Origin: DYFT01 sp041695085 | Lineage (GTDB): Bacteria > Bacteroidota > Ignavibacteria > UBA10030 | NCBI GenBank assembly: GCA_041695085.1 | Contig: JBGFRO010000047.1 | Coordinates: 1 to 64,000 of the forward strand | Direction: 5' to 3' | DNA length: 64,000 nucleotides | In this document: positions 41,566-50,945 of the stretch, in pieces | How the letters are laid out: every line of letters starts with the position of its first letter | Numbering within the stretch: the first letter of the stretch is position 1 | Translations under genes and position numbers: made by a program | Notes under the pieces: generated by a model | What the model was told of the DNA's origin: nothing | The model's database searches: none | Seen by the model: the letters and a program-made list of their open reading frames with translations, nothing else

Positions 41566-42393
41566 ATGGCAACAGTAGCGTATCAAGGAGAACCGGGAGC
41601 ATTTAGCGAGCAGGCGGCAAGGAGTCTTTTCCCTCGGGCTCGACTTCTTCCTCTGGGCACCTTCAAAGATGTGTTCCAGTTTGCCACGAAGCATCCGGCA
41701 GCTTTCGGTATCATCCCGATCGAAAACTCCGTCTTCGGCAGCGTTCATCAGAATTATGATCTGTTATTGCGGCATCGCCTCCATATTGTCGGCGAATTGA
41801 AGTTGCGCATTCAATTGCATTTGATGGCACTTCCCGGTGTGAAGATGGAAGGGATCCGGTTCGTCTACTCACATCCGCAGGCGTTGGGTCAGTGCGAGGA
41901 TTTCCTTCGCACCATGCACGGGGTTAATGTTGTTGCCTACTACGACACGGCAGGTTCCGCAAAAATGATCAAAGAGGAACTGCGGCGTGATGCGGCGGCT
42001 TTGGCCAGCGCTCGTGCTGCCAAGACGTACGGTCTGCACATCCTGAAACGAAACGTGGAGAGCAATCACCACAATTATACGCGCTTTATCGTTCTCTCGC
42101 GACGTGCAACGTCGGCGCGGGTCAACGGCAAAATGTCTCTTGTCTTCTCGGTAAAGAACATTCCGGGAGCTTTGTTCAAAGCGCTTGCCGTCTTTGCGTT
42201 GCGCGAGATCAACCTGCTCAAAATCGAATCGCGTCCTCTCGTTGGCAGGCCGTGGGAGTATCTGTTTTATCTCGATATTGAAGGGAAGCCTACGGCCCCC
42301 CATGTTCGACAGGCGCTGGAGCATTTGAGCGAGCTTGCCTCATTTGTCCGCGTGCTCGGCTCCTATCCCGTCGGTAAGACTATCAAAGGATAA
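41566..42393 (+). CDS. pheA: Prephenate dehydratase
   Basis: 275 residues. Catalytic domain: VAYQGEPGAFSEQAARSLFP, FGIIPIENSVFGSVHQNYDLLL, HLMALPGV, VYSHPQALGQCEDFL, DTAGSAKMI and the NHHNYTRFIVLSR segment including the catalytic TRF triplet. A C-terminal ACT domain (GALFKALAVFALREINLLKIESRPL) senses phenylalanine. The enzyme turns prephenate into phenylpyruvate. No chorismate mutase domain, so it is a single-function dehydratase. Confidence 0.95.
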   Translation: MATVAYQGEPGAFSEQAARSLFPRARLLPLGTFKDVFQFATKHPAAFGIIPIENSVFGSVHQNYDLLLRHRLHIVGELKLRIQLHLMALPGVKMEGIRFVYSHPQALGQCEDFLRTMHGVNVVAYYDTAGSAKMIKEELRRDAAALASARAAKTYGLHILKRNVESNHHNYTRFIVLSRRATSARVNGKMSLVFSVKNIPGALFKALAVFALREINLLKIESRPLVGRPWEYLFYLDIEGKPTAPHVRQALEHLSELASFVRVLGSYPVGKTIKG

Positions 42394-42396
42394 CGC

Positions 42397-43278
42397 ATGC
42401 ACCTCGGCTACATCGTCCGGGAAGGGTTTTCCGGTTTCAAACGTGCGAAGCTCTCGATGTTCGCCGCCGTGTTGACGATTTGCATCTCCCTCTTGTTGCT
42501 GAGCACGTTTACTCTCCTCGCGGTCAATGCCAATCGCGTTGTGGAAAGCCTTCGCGAAAAGGTCGAGATGGAGGCGTTCCTTGCCGACTTTTTGAACCCT
42601 GCCGAGACGAACGCGCTCCGCGACTCGCTCGCCTTCCTGCAAGGGGTGCGGGAAGTGCGGTACGTTTCGAAAGAAGAGGCAGCGGAGATCTTTAAAGCGG
42701 AGTTCGGTGAAGACATCAAGCGTGTCCTCGATTTCAATCCACTTCCCGCGTCTATAAAGATCTACCTGAAGGACGGATATAGGACTGCTCAGAAGGCAGA
42801 GGAGATTGCGGAGCGCATCCGAACGATGAGAGGGGTCGAGGATGTGATTTATCGGAAGACCCTGCTTGAGATGCTCGACCGCCGTGCAACTACTTTGTTG
42901 CGGATCGTTCTGGGGATCGGCGTGTTTATTACCATCTCTTCTGTGTTTCTCGTTGCGAATACCATTCGTCTTGCCATTTATGCAAAACGAAAGATCGTGC
43001 AGACCATGAAATTGATCGGAGCAACAAAGTCGTTCATTCGCTTGCCGTTTCTCTTGGAAGGACTTGTGCAGGGTTTGCTGGGGGGCGGGTTAGCGGCGGG
43101 GCTGCTCTATCTCTTATTCGAATATGTTGGACAATGGTTTGCCTCGGAGCTCTCCGATTTTCTCAAAGTCGAGATGATCACCTACGGCCTCGTTGTCGCG
43201 GTCGGCTGCCTCTTGGGTTTATTCGGAAGCATGATTTCCATCCGTCGATTCATCGGCGAGAGTGTCGTCCCGCAGTAG
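42397..43278 (+). CDS. ftsX: Cell-division protein FtsX
   Basis: 293 residues with the FtsX layout: one N-terminal membrane helix (LSMFAAVLTICISLLLLSTFTLL), an extracellular domain (about 60-165), then three helices in the FtsX permease part (LVANTIRLAIYAKRKIVQTMKLIGATKSFIRLPFLLEG). It partners with FtsE, which is not in the window, to activate cell-wall hydrolases at division. It starts 4 bases after pheA. Confidence 0.93.
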   Translation: MHLGYIVREGFSGFKRAKLSMFAAVLTICISLLLLSTFTLLAVNANRVVESLREKVEMEAFLADFLNPAETNALRDSLAFLQGVREVRYVSKEEAAEIFKAEFGEDIKRVLDFNPLPASIKIYLKDGYRTAQKAEEIAERIRTMRGVEDVIYRKTLLEMLDRRATTLLRIVLGIGVFITISSVFLVANTIRLAIYAKRKIVQTMKLIGATKSFIRLPFLLEGLVQGLLGGGLAAGLLYLLFEYVGQWFASELSDFLKVEMITYGLVVAVGCLLGLFGSMISIRRFIGESVVPQ

Positions 43279-43366
43279 CGCTCGCGTTGCTTTTTCGCCA
43301 ATTTGTTTCTACCATTTCCACCGGCTTTTCTTCCATCCGAGTGTACGACTACCGCATGAGATTCTC

Positions 43367-44050
43367 ATGAATCAGCTCATTGCCTTCTATCATTCCTCCA
43401 TCGGCAAGAAGATTACGATGAGTCTTACGGGACTCTTTCTCTGCACCTTTCTTGTCGAGCACCTCGTCGGCAATCTGATCTTATTCGTTGGCGAGGAGGC
43501 CTACAACTCGTACACCGAATTTATGGTTTCGAATCCGATCATTCGCGCCGTCGAGATTCTGCTCTTCGCCTCGCTCTTGTTTCATCCGCTTGTCGGATTG
43601 CTCCTGTGGATTGCGAACAAGCGGGCACGACCCAACAAGTATGAAGTCTACAAACTGAAGGAGAACGCCCCGCTGGCCTCGCGCATGACGATGTTGACGG
43701 GAGGATTCATCTTTGTGTTTCTCGTTGTGCATCTGCGCACCTTCTTCGCGCCGCTTCGCTTTGGCGACGTCCATCCATCGGCCTATCGACTGGTGCAAGA
43801 GGCATTTTCCAACGGACTCTACTCCGCCTTCTACATTGTCGCATTGATCTTTCTGGGATTCCATCTGCGCCACGGGTTTCAGGCGGCGTTTCAGACGCTT
43901 GGACTTCGTTCGAAGAAATATGTCGGATTACTCGATGCGATCGCCTTTATCTTCTGGTTCCTCATTCCGCTCGGTTTTGCAACCCTGCCGGTGTATTTCT
44001 ACTTCTTCAATCCTGCATCGACTGCCGCCACGGCTATGGGAGTGAATTGA
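43367..44050 (+). CDS. sdhC: Succinate dehydrogenase cytochrome b subunit
   Basis: 227 residues from ATG 43367 (MNQLIAFYHSSIGKKITMSL). Five transmembrane helices and haem-ligand histidines in CTFLVEHLVGNL, LLFHPLVGLLL, FLVVHLRTFF and FHLRHGFQAAF match the single-subunit, di-haem type B cytochrome b of Bacteroidota and Epsilonproteobacteria. It is the membrane anchor of complex II. The next gene overlaps its end region by no more than a few bases. Confidence 0.94.
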   Translation: MNQLIAFYHSSIGKKITMSLTGLFLCTFLVEHLVGNLILFVGEEAYNSYTEFMVSNPIIRAVEILLFASLLFHPLVGLLLWIANKRARPNKYEVYKLKENAPLASRMTMLTGGFIFVFLVVHLRTFFAPLRFGDVHPSAYRLVQEAFSNGLYSAFYIVALIFLGFHLRHGFQAAFQTLGLRSKKYVGLLDAIAFIFWFLIPLGFATLPVYFYFFNPASTAATAMGVN

Positions 44051-44052
44051 AC

Positions 44053-45966
44053 ATGAAGCTCGACTCAAAGATCCCCGCGGGACCCATCGAAAAAAAATGG
44101 GATATCCATCGCTTCAATCTCAAACTCGTCAATCCCGCAAACAAACGGAAGTACACCATCATTGTGGTTGGGACGGGACTTGCCGGCGCATCCGCGGCAG
44201 CGAGCTTCGGGGAGTTGGGATACAATGTGCTCGCGTTTTCGTACCACGAATCACCCCGCCGCGCCCACAGCATCGCCGCACAAGGGGGCATCAACGCGCC
44301 GAAGAATTACGCGAACGACGGCGATAGTATCTATCGCTTGTTCTATGATACGGTCAAAGGGGGCGACTACCGCGCACGTGAGGCCAACGTCTATCGTCTC
44401 GCGCAGGTGAGCAATAACATTATTGATCAATGCGTTGCCCAGGGAGTCCCCTTTGCAAGGGATTATGCAGGGTATCTCGATAATCGTTCCTTCGGAGGTG
44501 CGCAGGTCTCGCGTACGTTCTATGCGAGGGGGCAGACGGGACAGCAGCTGCTGCTCGGTGCCTATTCCGCGCTCTGCCGGCAAATCGATGTCGGGAGTAT
44601 GAACTTCTTCCCTCGGCGCGAAATGCTCGATGTTGTGCTCGTGGATGGACAGGCGCGCGGCATTGTGGCGCGCAATTTGGTGACAGGTGAAATCGAGTCA
44701 TATGCCGCCCATGCCGTAGTTCTTGCAACAGGAGGCTACGGGAATGTCTTTTACCTTTCGACGAACGCGAAAGCGAGCAACGCAACGGCGATCTGGCGTG
44801 CCTACAAAAGAGGCGCAGCGTTCGGCAATCCTTGCTTCACTCAAATTCATCCCACGTGCATCCCCCAGAGCGGTGATTATCAATCGAAGCTTACATTGAT
44901 GAGTGAGAGCTTGCGGAACGACGGGCGCATCTGGGTACCGAAACAGAAAGGGGATACACGCAAGCCGGAGGACATTCCCGAATCGGATCGCGACTACTAC
45001 CTCGAGCGTCTGTATCCATCCTTTGGAAACCTCGTGCCGCGAGACGTTGCCTCGCGCCGCGCAAAAGAGATGTGCGACAACGGGTACGGTGTCGGGCCCA
45101 CAGGTCTGGCGGTGTATCTTGACTTCAGTGATGCGATCAAACGACTCGGACGGAGGGTGATCGAAGAAAAGTACGGAAACCTGTTCGATATGTATCACGA
45201 GATCACCGGGGAGGATCCGTACAAGACTCCCATGCGCATTTATCCCGCCGTGCATTACACGATGGGAGGGTTGTGGGTGGATTACAATCTGATGAGCACC
45301 ATCCCCGGCCTGTACGTCATCGGCGAGGCGAACTTCTCGGATCATGGAGCCAACCGGCTCGGCGCCAGCGCGTTGATGCAAGGTCTTGCCGATGGATACT
45401 TTATCATCCCTTACACCATCGGCGATTACCTGGCGACCACGAAATTCAAAGCGGTAACGGAAGATGACGCTGAGTTCCGAGGCGTGAAGGAGGAGATCTC
45501 TGCGATGATCAATAAGTTGATGTCGATCAATGGAAAGAAGAGCGTGGAAGAATTTCATCGCCAGTTAGGAAAGATTATGTGGGATAACGTCGGGATGGCA
45601 CGAACCAAAGAGAGCTTAAAGAAGGCCCTCGAGGAGATTCCCAAACTGCGGGAGGAATTCTGGAAGAACGTGAAAGTCGTGGGGGAGTCGAATGATCTGA
45701 ATGCTGATCTTGAGCGGGCGGGACGAGTTGCGGACTTCCTCGAACTCGGGGAGCTGATGGCGCGGGATGCGCTTCATCGGGAAGAATCGTGCGGAGGTCA
45801 TTTCCGCGTCGAATATCAAACGGAAGATGGGGAGGCAAAACGGGACGACGAGCGGTTCTGTTACGTTGCCGCGTGGGAGTATGCGGGTCAGGACAAAGGG
45901 CCCGTTCTGAACAAAGAAGCATTAACGTTTGAGTATGTGAAGCCCTCGCAACGAAGCTACAAATAA
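44053..45966 (+). CDS. sdhA: Succinate dehydrogenase/fumarate reductase flavoprotein
   Basis: 637 residues from ATG 44053. FAD-binding VVGTGLAGASAAASFGELG, the covalent-FAD histidine in RRAHSIAAQGGINAPKNY, active-site QLLLGAYSALCRQ and FTQIHPTCIPQ, and SDHGANRLGASALMQGLADGYF are clear. It oxidises succinate to fumarate. It lies two bases after sdhC and belongs to the Bacteroidota type with a YTMGGLWVDYNL segment. Confidence 0.96.
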   Translation: MKLDSKIPAGPIEKKWDIHRFNLKLVNPANKRKYTIIVVGTGLAGASAAASFGELGYNVLAFSYHESPRRAHSIAAQGGINAPKNYANDGDSIYRLFYDTVKGGDYRAREANVYRLAQVSNNIIDQCVAQGVPFARDYAGYLDNRSFGGAQVSRTFYARGQTGQQLLLGAYSALCRQIDVGSMNFFPRREMLDVVLVDGQARGIVARNLVTGEIESYAAHAVVLATGGYGNVFYLSTNAKASNATAIWRAYKRGAAFGNPCFTQIHPTCIPQSGDYQSKLTLMSESLRNDGRIWVPKQKGDTRKPEDIPESDRDYYLERLYPSFGNLVPRDVASRRAKEMCDNGYGVGPTGLAVYLDFSDAIKRLGRRVIEEKYGNLFDMYHEITGEDPYKTPMRIYPAVHYTMGGLWVDYNLMSTIPGLYVIGEANFSDHGANRLGASALMQGLADGYFIIPYTIGDYLATTKFKAVTEDDAEFRGVKEEISAMINKLMSINGKKSVEEFHRQLGKIMWDNVGMARTKESLKKALEEIPKLREEFWKNVKVVGESNDLNADLERAGRVADFLELGELMARDALHREESCGGHFRVEYQTEDGEAKRDDERFCYVAAWEYAGQDKGPVLNKEALTFEYVKPSQRSYK

Positions 45967-46017
45967 CATCTGCGCGGTTCCGAGCAGAGCGGATGCCACT
46001 AAAGGAGCATCAGCAGC

Positions 46018-46758
46018 ATGAATGTTACGTTGAAAGTCTGGAGACAGAAGAAGAGAGACGACGCCGGACGATTTGTGATCTATGAGGTACAGGATATTTC
46101 CCCCGACGCCTCCTTTTTGGAAATGCTGGATGTGTTGAATATCGATCTGGTGAAGAAGGGGGAGGAGCCGATCGCGTTCGATCACGATTGCCGCGAAGGT
46201 ATCTGCGGCAGTTGCGGCATTGTCATCAATGGCCGGGCGCATGGTCCCGGACGCGGCATTGCAACGTGTGAGCTCCGCATGCGGGTGTTCCGCGATGGAG
46301 AGATGATTGTTGCCGAGCCGTGGAGGGCGAGGGCGTTTCCCGTGATCAAGGACCTTGTCGTCGACCGAAGGGGTCTTGATCGGATCATGGTGGCGGGGGG
46401 GTACATCTCTGCCAAAACAGGGGGTGTTCCAGAGGCAAATACGATTCCTGTACCGAAACCGACTACAGAAGAGGCGATGGATGCCGCGGCATGTATCGGC
46501 TGCGGGGCGTGTGTAGCGGCGTGTCCGAATTCGTCCGCGATGCTGTTTGTCGCCGCCAAGGTATCGCATCTCGCGTTGCTCCCTCAGGGGAAGGTCGAAG
46601 CGTTGACGCGCGTGCAGCGGATGGTGGAGCAGATGGACAAGGAGGGTTTCGGCAACTGCTCGAACAACTATGCATGCGAGGCGGAGTGCCCGAAGGAGAT
46701 CTCCGTCCTCCATATCGCTCGATTAAACCGAGAATTCATCAAGGCCAAGGTGTTGTAG
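46018..46758 (+). CDS. sdhB: Succinate dehydrogenase iron-sulfur subunit
   Basis: 246 residues. [2Fe-2S] ligands CREGICGSCGIVINGRAHGP with a later C; [4Fe-4S] CIGCGACVAACPNSSAML; [3Fe-4S] region CSNNYACEAECPKEISV. It links the flavoprotein to the cytochrome b subunit. Third gene of sdhCAB. Confidence 0.96.
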   Translation: MNVTLKVWRQKKRDDAGRFVIYEVQDISPDASFLEMLDVLNIDLVKKGEEPIAFDHDCREGICGSCGIVINGRAHGPGRGIATCELRMRVFRDGEMIVAEPWRARAFPVIKDLVVDRRGLDRIMVAGGYISAKTGGVPEANTIPVPKPTTEEAMDAAACIGCGACVAACPNSSAMLFVAAKVSHLALLPQGKVEALTRVQRMVEQMDKEGFGNCSNNYACEAECPKEISVLHIARLNREFIKAKVL

Positions 46759-47098
46759 AGGAGGATGTCGAAAGTGCGCTTGTCGCAAGAGGAAGCTTGC
46801 ATCATACGAGAAGTGGTTAGCGGAGGGGCAATCAAATTCTGAAGATGGAACGAACAAGTCCTCTTGCAGAATCACCTGAGAAGACAAATTGCGCCTTCCT
46901 CCAAAGCTGTTGTAGCGTTGAGAGATTCATATGAGGTGTGCTATAAGATTTTTCCGAAGAAGGAGTTGTCAGTTGTTCCAACGTGTCATTCACTTGACTC
47001 CCCACATCCTTGCAGCCGAACAACCCCTCACAGCTTCCTGCGAGGAGTACCTTGTGGAGTGAGAACAGACCAGGTCGGTGCCCCTCCTCGCTCATACT

Positions 47099-47124
47099 AA
47101 AGGCAGACGCAAGTTGCCTTTTTT
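47099..47124 (+). terminator. Weak terminator in the 514-base gap after sdhB
   Basis: AAAGGCA/TGCCTTT stem with a 9-base loop and three further T. The gap 46759-47273 otherwise shows no gene; a minus-strand open frame at 46832-47158 has no protein-like character. Confidence 0.5.
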
Positions 47125-47273
47125 GATTGAGTCCCTTCATTTCTTCAGATGTCCTCATTCGATTCTAGTTGAGAGGGTCTCCGCGTAGACCTGTTGTGAT
47201 ATCGCTCTTAGCTTCATCACGACAGGGACTTTTCCTTGAAACTCCCTCGATTATGTGGTACCTTCTCGCTCGT

Positions 47274-50200
47274 ATGAAAAAGGTTGTCCCCATCTTTTTC
47301 GGCTGCTTGCTTCTGCTCGGTCCTTCCCTCAAGGGGCAGGACACGAAGGAGAATGCCGATTTCAAGCTCGCAGTCAACCTCTACAACGACAAGCTGTACG
47401 ACCTTGCTTTAGAGCAATTTCGACAATTCGTTGCAACCTATCCCAACACGCAGCAAGGGATCGAAGCGCGATTTTATCTCGGACTCTCGCAGTCGAAAAT
47501 ACAGAGGCATGACGAGGCGCGGCTGACGTTTCAGAACTTCGCTCTCGCTTTCCCCGACCATCCTAAGGCGCCGGAGGCCTGGTGGAACGTTGCCGAATCG
47601 TATGTTGCGCTCAGGAACTATCGCGAGGCGGCGCTCGCGTATGAGCGCGTCAAAACATTTCATCCTCGCAGCCGCATCGCGCCGGATGCGCTCTTGAAGG
47701 CGGCTGAAATGTTCGACCGGGCCGGTGAGCCGGAGAACTCGACGAAAGTCCTGAGAACACTGGTGCAGGAGTACGGTTCATCTTCGGTCGTTACTCCAGC
47801 GCGCATTCGGTTGGCCGAGCTGTATATCATCCAACGCCAGTTTGAACTTGCACGCGTCGAAGCCAAACGCGTGGTCGACATCTCGAAAGATCCTCCCCAA
47901 AAAGCACAGGCACTAGTGGTGATGGCCAGAGCGCTTGCTGCACTCGGTCGCTACGACGAGGCACAGAGCCGGCTCGATGAAGTCATCAAAGCATATCCGA
48001 CGACGCCAAGCTATTACGATGCACTTCTCTTGGTTGGAGCCCTGCGCAGGGAGACGGGGAGTTTCGTGGACGCGCGCGAAGCGTGGCTGCGCATTGCTTC
48101 CGACTCGGTCCGCGCGCCCCGGAACGCCAGAGAACGAGCGTTGCTCGAATTAGGCGAAATGTCGTTAACGGCGGGGGAGGCCCGGGAGGCTCTTGCCTAC
48201 TTTGAGCGCGCACTGGCACTTCAATCCGAGCCCGACGACGTGTTGCTCCTGCGGGCAGCGGTGGCGGCAGAACGGGCGAAGGATCCGTCCAAAGCTCAGC
48301 AGTACGCGCGACAAATCTTGCGTGACAGCAGCAACCGTACCATTGAATACGCCGCCCTCTCCGTTGCTCTGCGTACTGCGATCGATCTTAAAAATGCATC
48401 CGAGACGATTCGGATAGCTACCATTCTCCGTCACCGGTTTGGCGAGGCGGCAGAGACACGCCGGTTGTTCATTGCGGCGGCAGAGTTTCTGCTCAGGGAA
48501 CGGAAGGAGCTTCACCAGGCGATACAACTTCTTGAGGACGTGCTTGCGGATGACCCGAACGGCGAATACGCAGACGACGCTGCGTACTACATCTGCGAAG
48601 CTCTGTTTCTTTCCGGTTCCACCGATAAGGCGCTCGAGCACTACCGATCTTTCATCAATCGGTACAACGGCAGCCCGTTCGTAGAGAAGGCGGAGATTGC
48701 CGTTGAACGCATAGAAGTTTTCCACGCGAGAAACATGGAGGCTGGACTGGAAAACCTCGCCCTCCTCATTGGAGACGTCATTGCGCAGCAATCGAAGGCT
48801 GAGTTAGCCTATCGGTTGGCTGAGATCTATTTCCGCGATTTGAAAGACTATGAAAAGGCCGCACGGCAGTTCGCATCCGCTCTCGAACTGGGTATAGAAC
48901 CATCGAAGCGTCCAACTGCTTTGTACTATCAGGCAAAATCACTGGAATATGTCTCGTTACGACAACAATCGTTGAACGAAGTGCAGGCCAGAGAGGCCAC
49001 TCGCCACGCGCTTGACTTGTACGGCAAGATGCTCGTCGATTACCTGGAAGGTGAGTTAGGCCAACAGGCCGCCCTGGCGTACGTCAAGCTGCGACTCTCC
49101 GAAGCCACGTCGTCGTCGGAAGTGTCGGCAATCGAAGCAGACGCCGTGCGGCAGTTGTCGAACTTCCGCAACTTCGCTGTTCTTTTGTTTGAGGTTGCTC
49201 GCCGATTTGACGAGCTGAATGCTTATGAAGAGTCGGCTCGGGTGTATCGCACGATTCTGCGCGGACAAAACGCCGCTCGGGTGATGGTCGAGGTGCAGTT
49301 TCGTCTCGGCGAAGCGCTTGCCAACAGTGGTCAAGTCGATTCGGCCCTTGTTGTTCTGCGCGCGGCGATCAAGAACGAACCCCGCCACCATCTCGTTGCC
49401 TCGGCCCTTTGGAAGGAAGCAAAACTCCTCGCAGCAAGAGGCCGGGTGAAAGACGCCATTGCCTCCTTCACTCAACTACGTAATCGATATCCATACGTGC
49501 ATTCCCGTGATGAGCTCCTGCTTGACGAAGCCCGATCGTTGATGGCAGCCGGTGATTACCAATCCGCCCTGGATTTGTTCCGCGAATACCTCAGAGGAAA
49601 AGAGGAATTCACCTCGCAACTCGACATCGAGCCTGCCGTCTGGTTCGACCTTGCGGTGTGTCAGGAACGCCTCGGCTTGCGTGAAGATGCAAAACGCTCC
49701 TACACCAGCTACCTTCAACGAGACGCAAAGAGCGAGCAGGCAAGTCGGGCGTTCTATGCCCTTGCAGGACTCGCTCGAGCCGAGAAGAACGTGCTCCTTG
49801 CCACGAAGTACCTGCAGCAGGCAAGCAAGCTGCGGCCGGCTGCAAAGGATGAGTTCGACATTGCCGCCTTTGAGGCCGCAGAGCTGTTCTTCAAGAAAGA
49901 GGACTATGCCAACGCTCTCACTCCTTACAACGAAGCGCTCCGAAACGCGAAGGAAGACTCACTACGACAGTACATCCAATCGCGAATCGTTGTCGTGTAT
50001 TTTCGGATGAACAATGCGACTGAGGCGGATGCCCGAGCTGCCGCGTTCCTTCGCCAGTATCCGGGTCTCTCGCGGTATGCGGCGGAGTTTGAGTACGAGC
50101 GAGGAATGTTCTCCCTTCGGAGAGGAGAGCTGGAGAATGCGAAACGCCATTTTGATAACGTGGTGCAGCGCTACAGCAATGCACCCATTGTTCCACAGGC

Positions 50201-50924
50201 AATGTATGGGCAGGCTCGCGTTGCAGAGCTGGCGGGGCGGACAGAGGATGCCCAAAAGCTTTATGAGTCTTTGATCCAACGCTTTTCTCAGGATCCCGCA
50301 TCGTACCGCGCTCAACTCGCTTTGGGCAATCTGTACTACAACCAGGAAAAGTGGGATAAAGCCGCGCGCGCATTCAAGGCGATTCTGGACGACGAATCAC
50401 GCGCGCCCGAGCTGGTACAGTTCGCCATGAACAATCTGATCCTCGCCTACAAGGAACTCTCCTTGTTCGACGGCGCTCTGGAATTAACGCGCAAATACAT
50501 CGAACGCTTTCCGGACGATCCGGAGCTGATCAACAAGCGGATCGATATCGGCGTCTTATACCAACGGCTCGGTTACTACGATCAATCGGTTGTGCACCTT
50601 CAAAGTCTGTTGGAGAACGCCGACGCCGACACGGAAGCCGAGGTTCGTTACTACATCGGCGAGGCGTATTTCTCCAAAGGAGATTATCAACAAGCAATCC
50701 TCGAATTCCTGAAGGTTCCCTATTTGGTGACGAGGAAAACGAAGATGGACTGGACGGCCACGTCGTACTATATGGCCGGACAGTCGTATGAAAAAATGGC
50801 CCGGTACGATCAGGCGCTCACCATGTATCAACAAATCATCAACCGGCCGGGCATCGATGCGGCGTTCAAGGCAGCAGCGCAAAAAGAGATCGATCGCGTA
50901 AACGCTTTGGTGAAAACGAAATAA
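47274..50924 (+). CDS. Large exported TPR-repeat protein (TolA/YbgF-like organisation)
   Basis: About 1,216 residues from ATG 47274 (MKKVVPIFFGCLLLL), the start being chosen because a signal peptide begins there; the ORF itself opens further upstream. The rest is almost all tetratricopeptide repeats: LALEQFRQFVATYPNTQQGIEARFYLG near the N-terminus matches the Tol-Pal YbgF/outer-membrane lipoprotein (BamD-like) repeat; later examples are YEKAARQFASALELG, QQAILEFLKVPYLV and ALTMYQQIINRPGI. It probably scaffolds envelope protein assembly. Next gene starts 21 bases after the stop. Confidence 0.85.
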   Translation: MKKVVPIFFGCLLLLGPSLKGQDTKENADFKLAVNLYNDKLYDLALEQFRQFVATYPNTQQGIEARFYLGLSQSKIQRHDEARLTFQNFALAFPDHPKAPEAWWNVAESYVALRNYREAALAYERVKTFHPRSRIAPDALLKAAEMFDRAGEPENSTKVLRTLVQEYGSSSVVTPARIRLAELYIIQRQFELARVEAKRVVDISKDPPQKAQALVVMARALAALGRYDEAQSRLDEVIKAYPTTPSYYDALLLVGALRRETGSFVDAREAWLRIASDSVRAPRNARERALLELGEMSLTAGEAREALAYFERALALQSEPDDVLLLRAAVAAERAKDPSKAQQYARQILRDSSNRTIEYAALSVALRTAIDLKNASETIRIATILRHRFGEAAETRRLFIAAAEFLLRERKELHQAIQLLEDVLADDPNGEYADDAAYYICEALFLSGSTDKALEHYRSFINRYNGSPFVEKAEIAVERIEVFHARNMEAGLENLALLIGDVIAQQSKAELAYRLAEIYFRDLKDYEKAARQFASALELGIEPSKRPTALYYQAKSLEYVSLRQQSLNEVQAREATRHALDLYGKMLVDYLEGELGQQAALAYVKLRLSEATSSSEVSAIEADAVRQLSNFRNFAVLLFEVARRFDELNAYEESARVYRTILRGQNAARVMVEVQFRLGEALANSGQVDSALVVLRAAIKNEPRHHLVASALWKEAKLLAARGRVKDAIASFTQLRNRYPYVHSRDELLLDEARSLMAAGDYQSALDLFREYLRGKEEFTSQLDIEPAVWFDLAVCQERLGLREDAKRSYTSYLQRDAKSEQASRAFYALAGLARAEKNVLLATKYLQQASKLRPAAKDEFDIAAFEAAELFFKKEDYANALTPYNEALRNAKEDSLRQYIQSRIVVVYFRMNNATEADARAAAFLRQYPGLSRYAAEFEYERGMFSLRRGELENAKRHFDNVVQRYSNAPIVPQAMYGQARVAELAGRTEDAQKLYESLIQRFSQDPASYRAQLALGNLYYNQEKWDKAARAFKAILDDESRAPELVQFAMNNLILAYKELSLFDGALELTRKYIERFPDDPELINKRIDIGVLYQRLGYYDQSVVHLQSLLENADADTEAEVRYYIGEAYFSKGDYQQAILEFLKVPYLVTRKTKMDWTATSYYMAGQSYEKMARYDQALTMYQQIINRPGIDAAFKAAAQKEIDRVNALVKTK

Positions 50925-50945
50925 GCCAGAACTTCAGAGAGAGGT

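Noticed and set aside
46832..47158. 108-codon minus-strand open frame in the sdhB-TPR gap
   Set aside because: Composition does not look protein-like and no start signal or known domain is seen.
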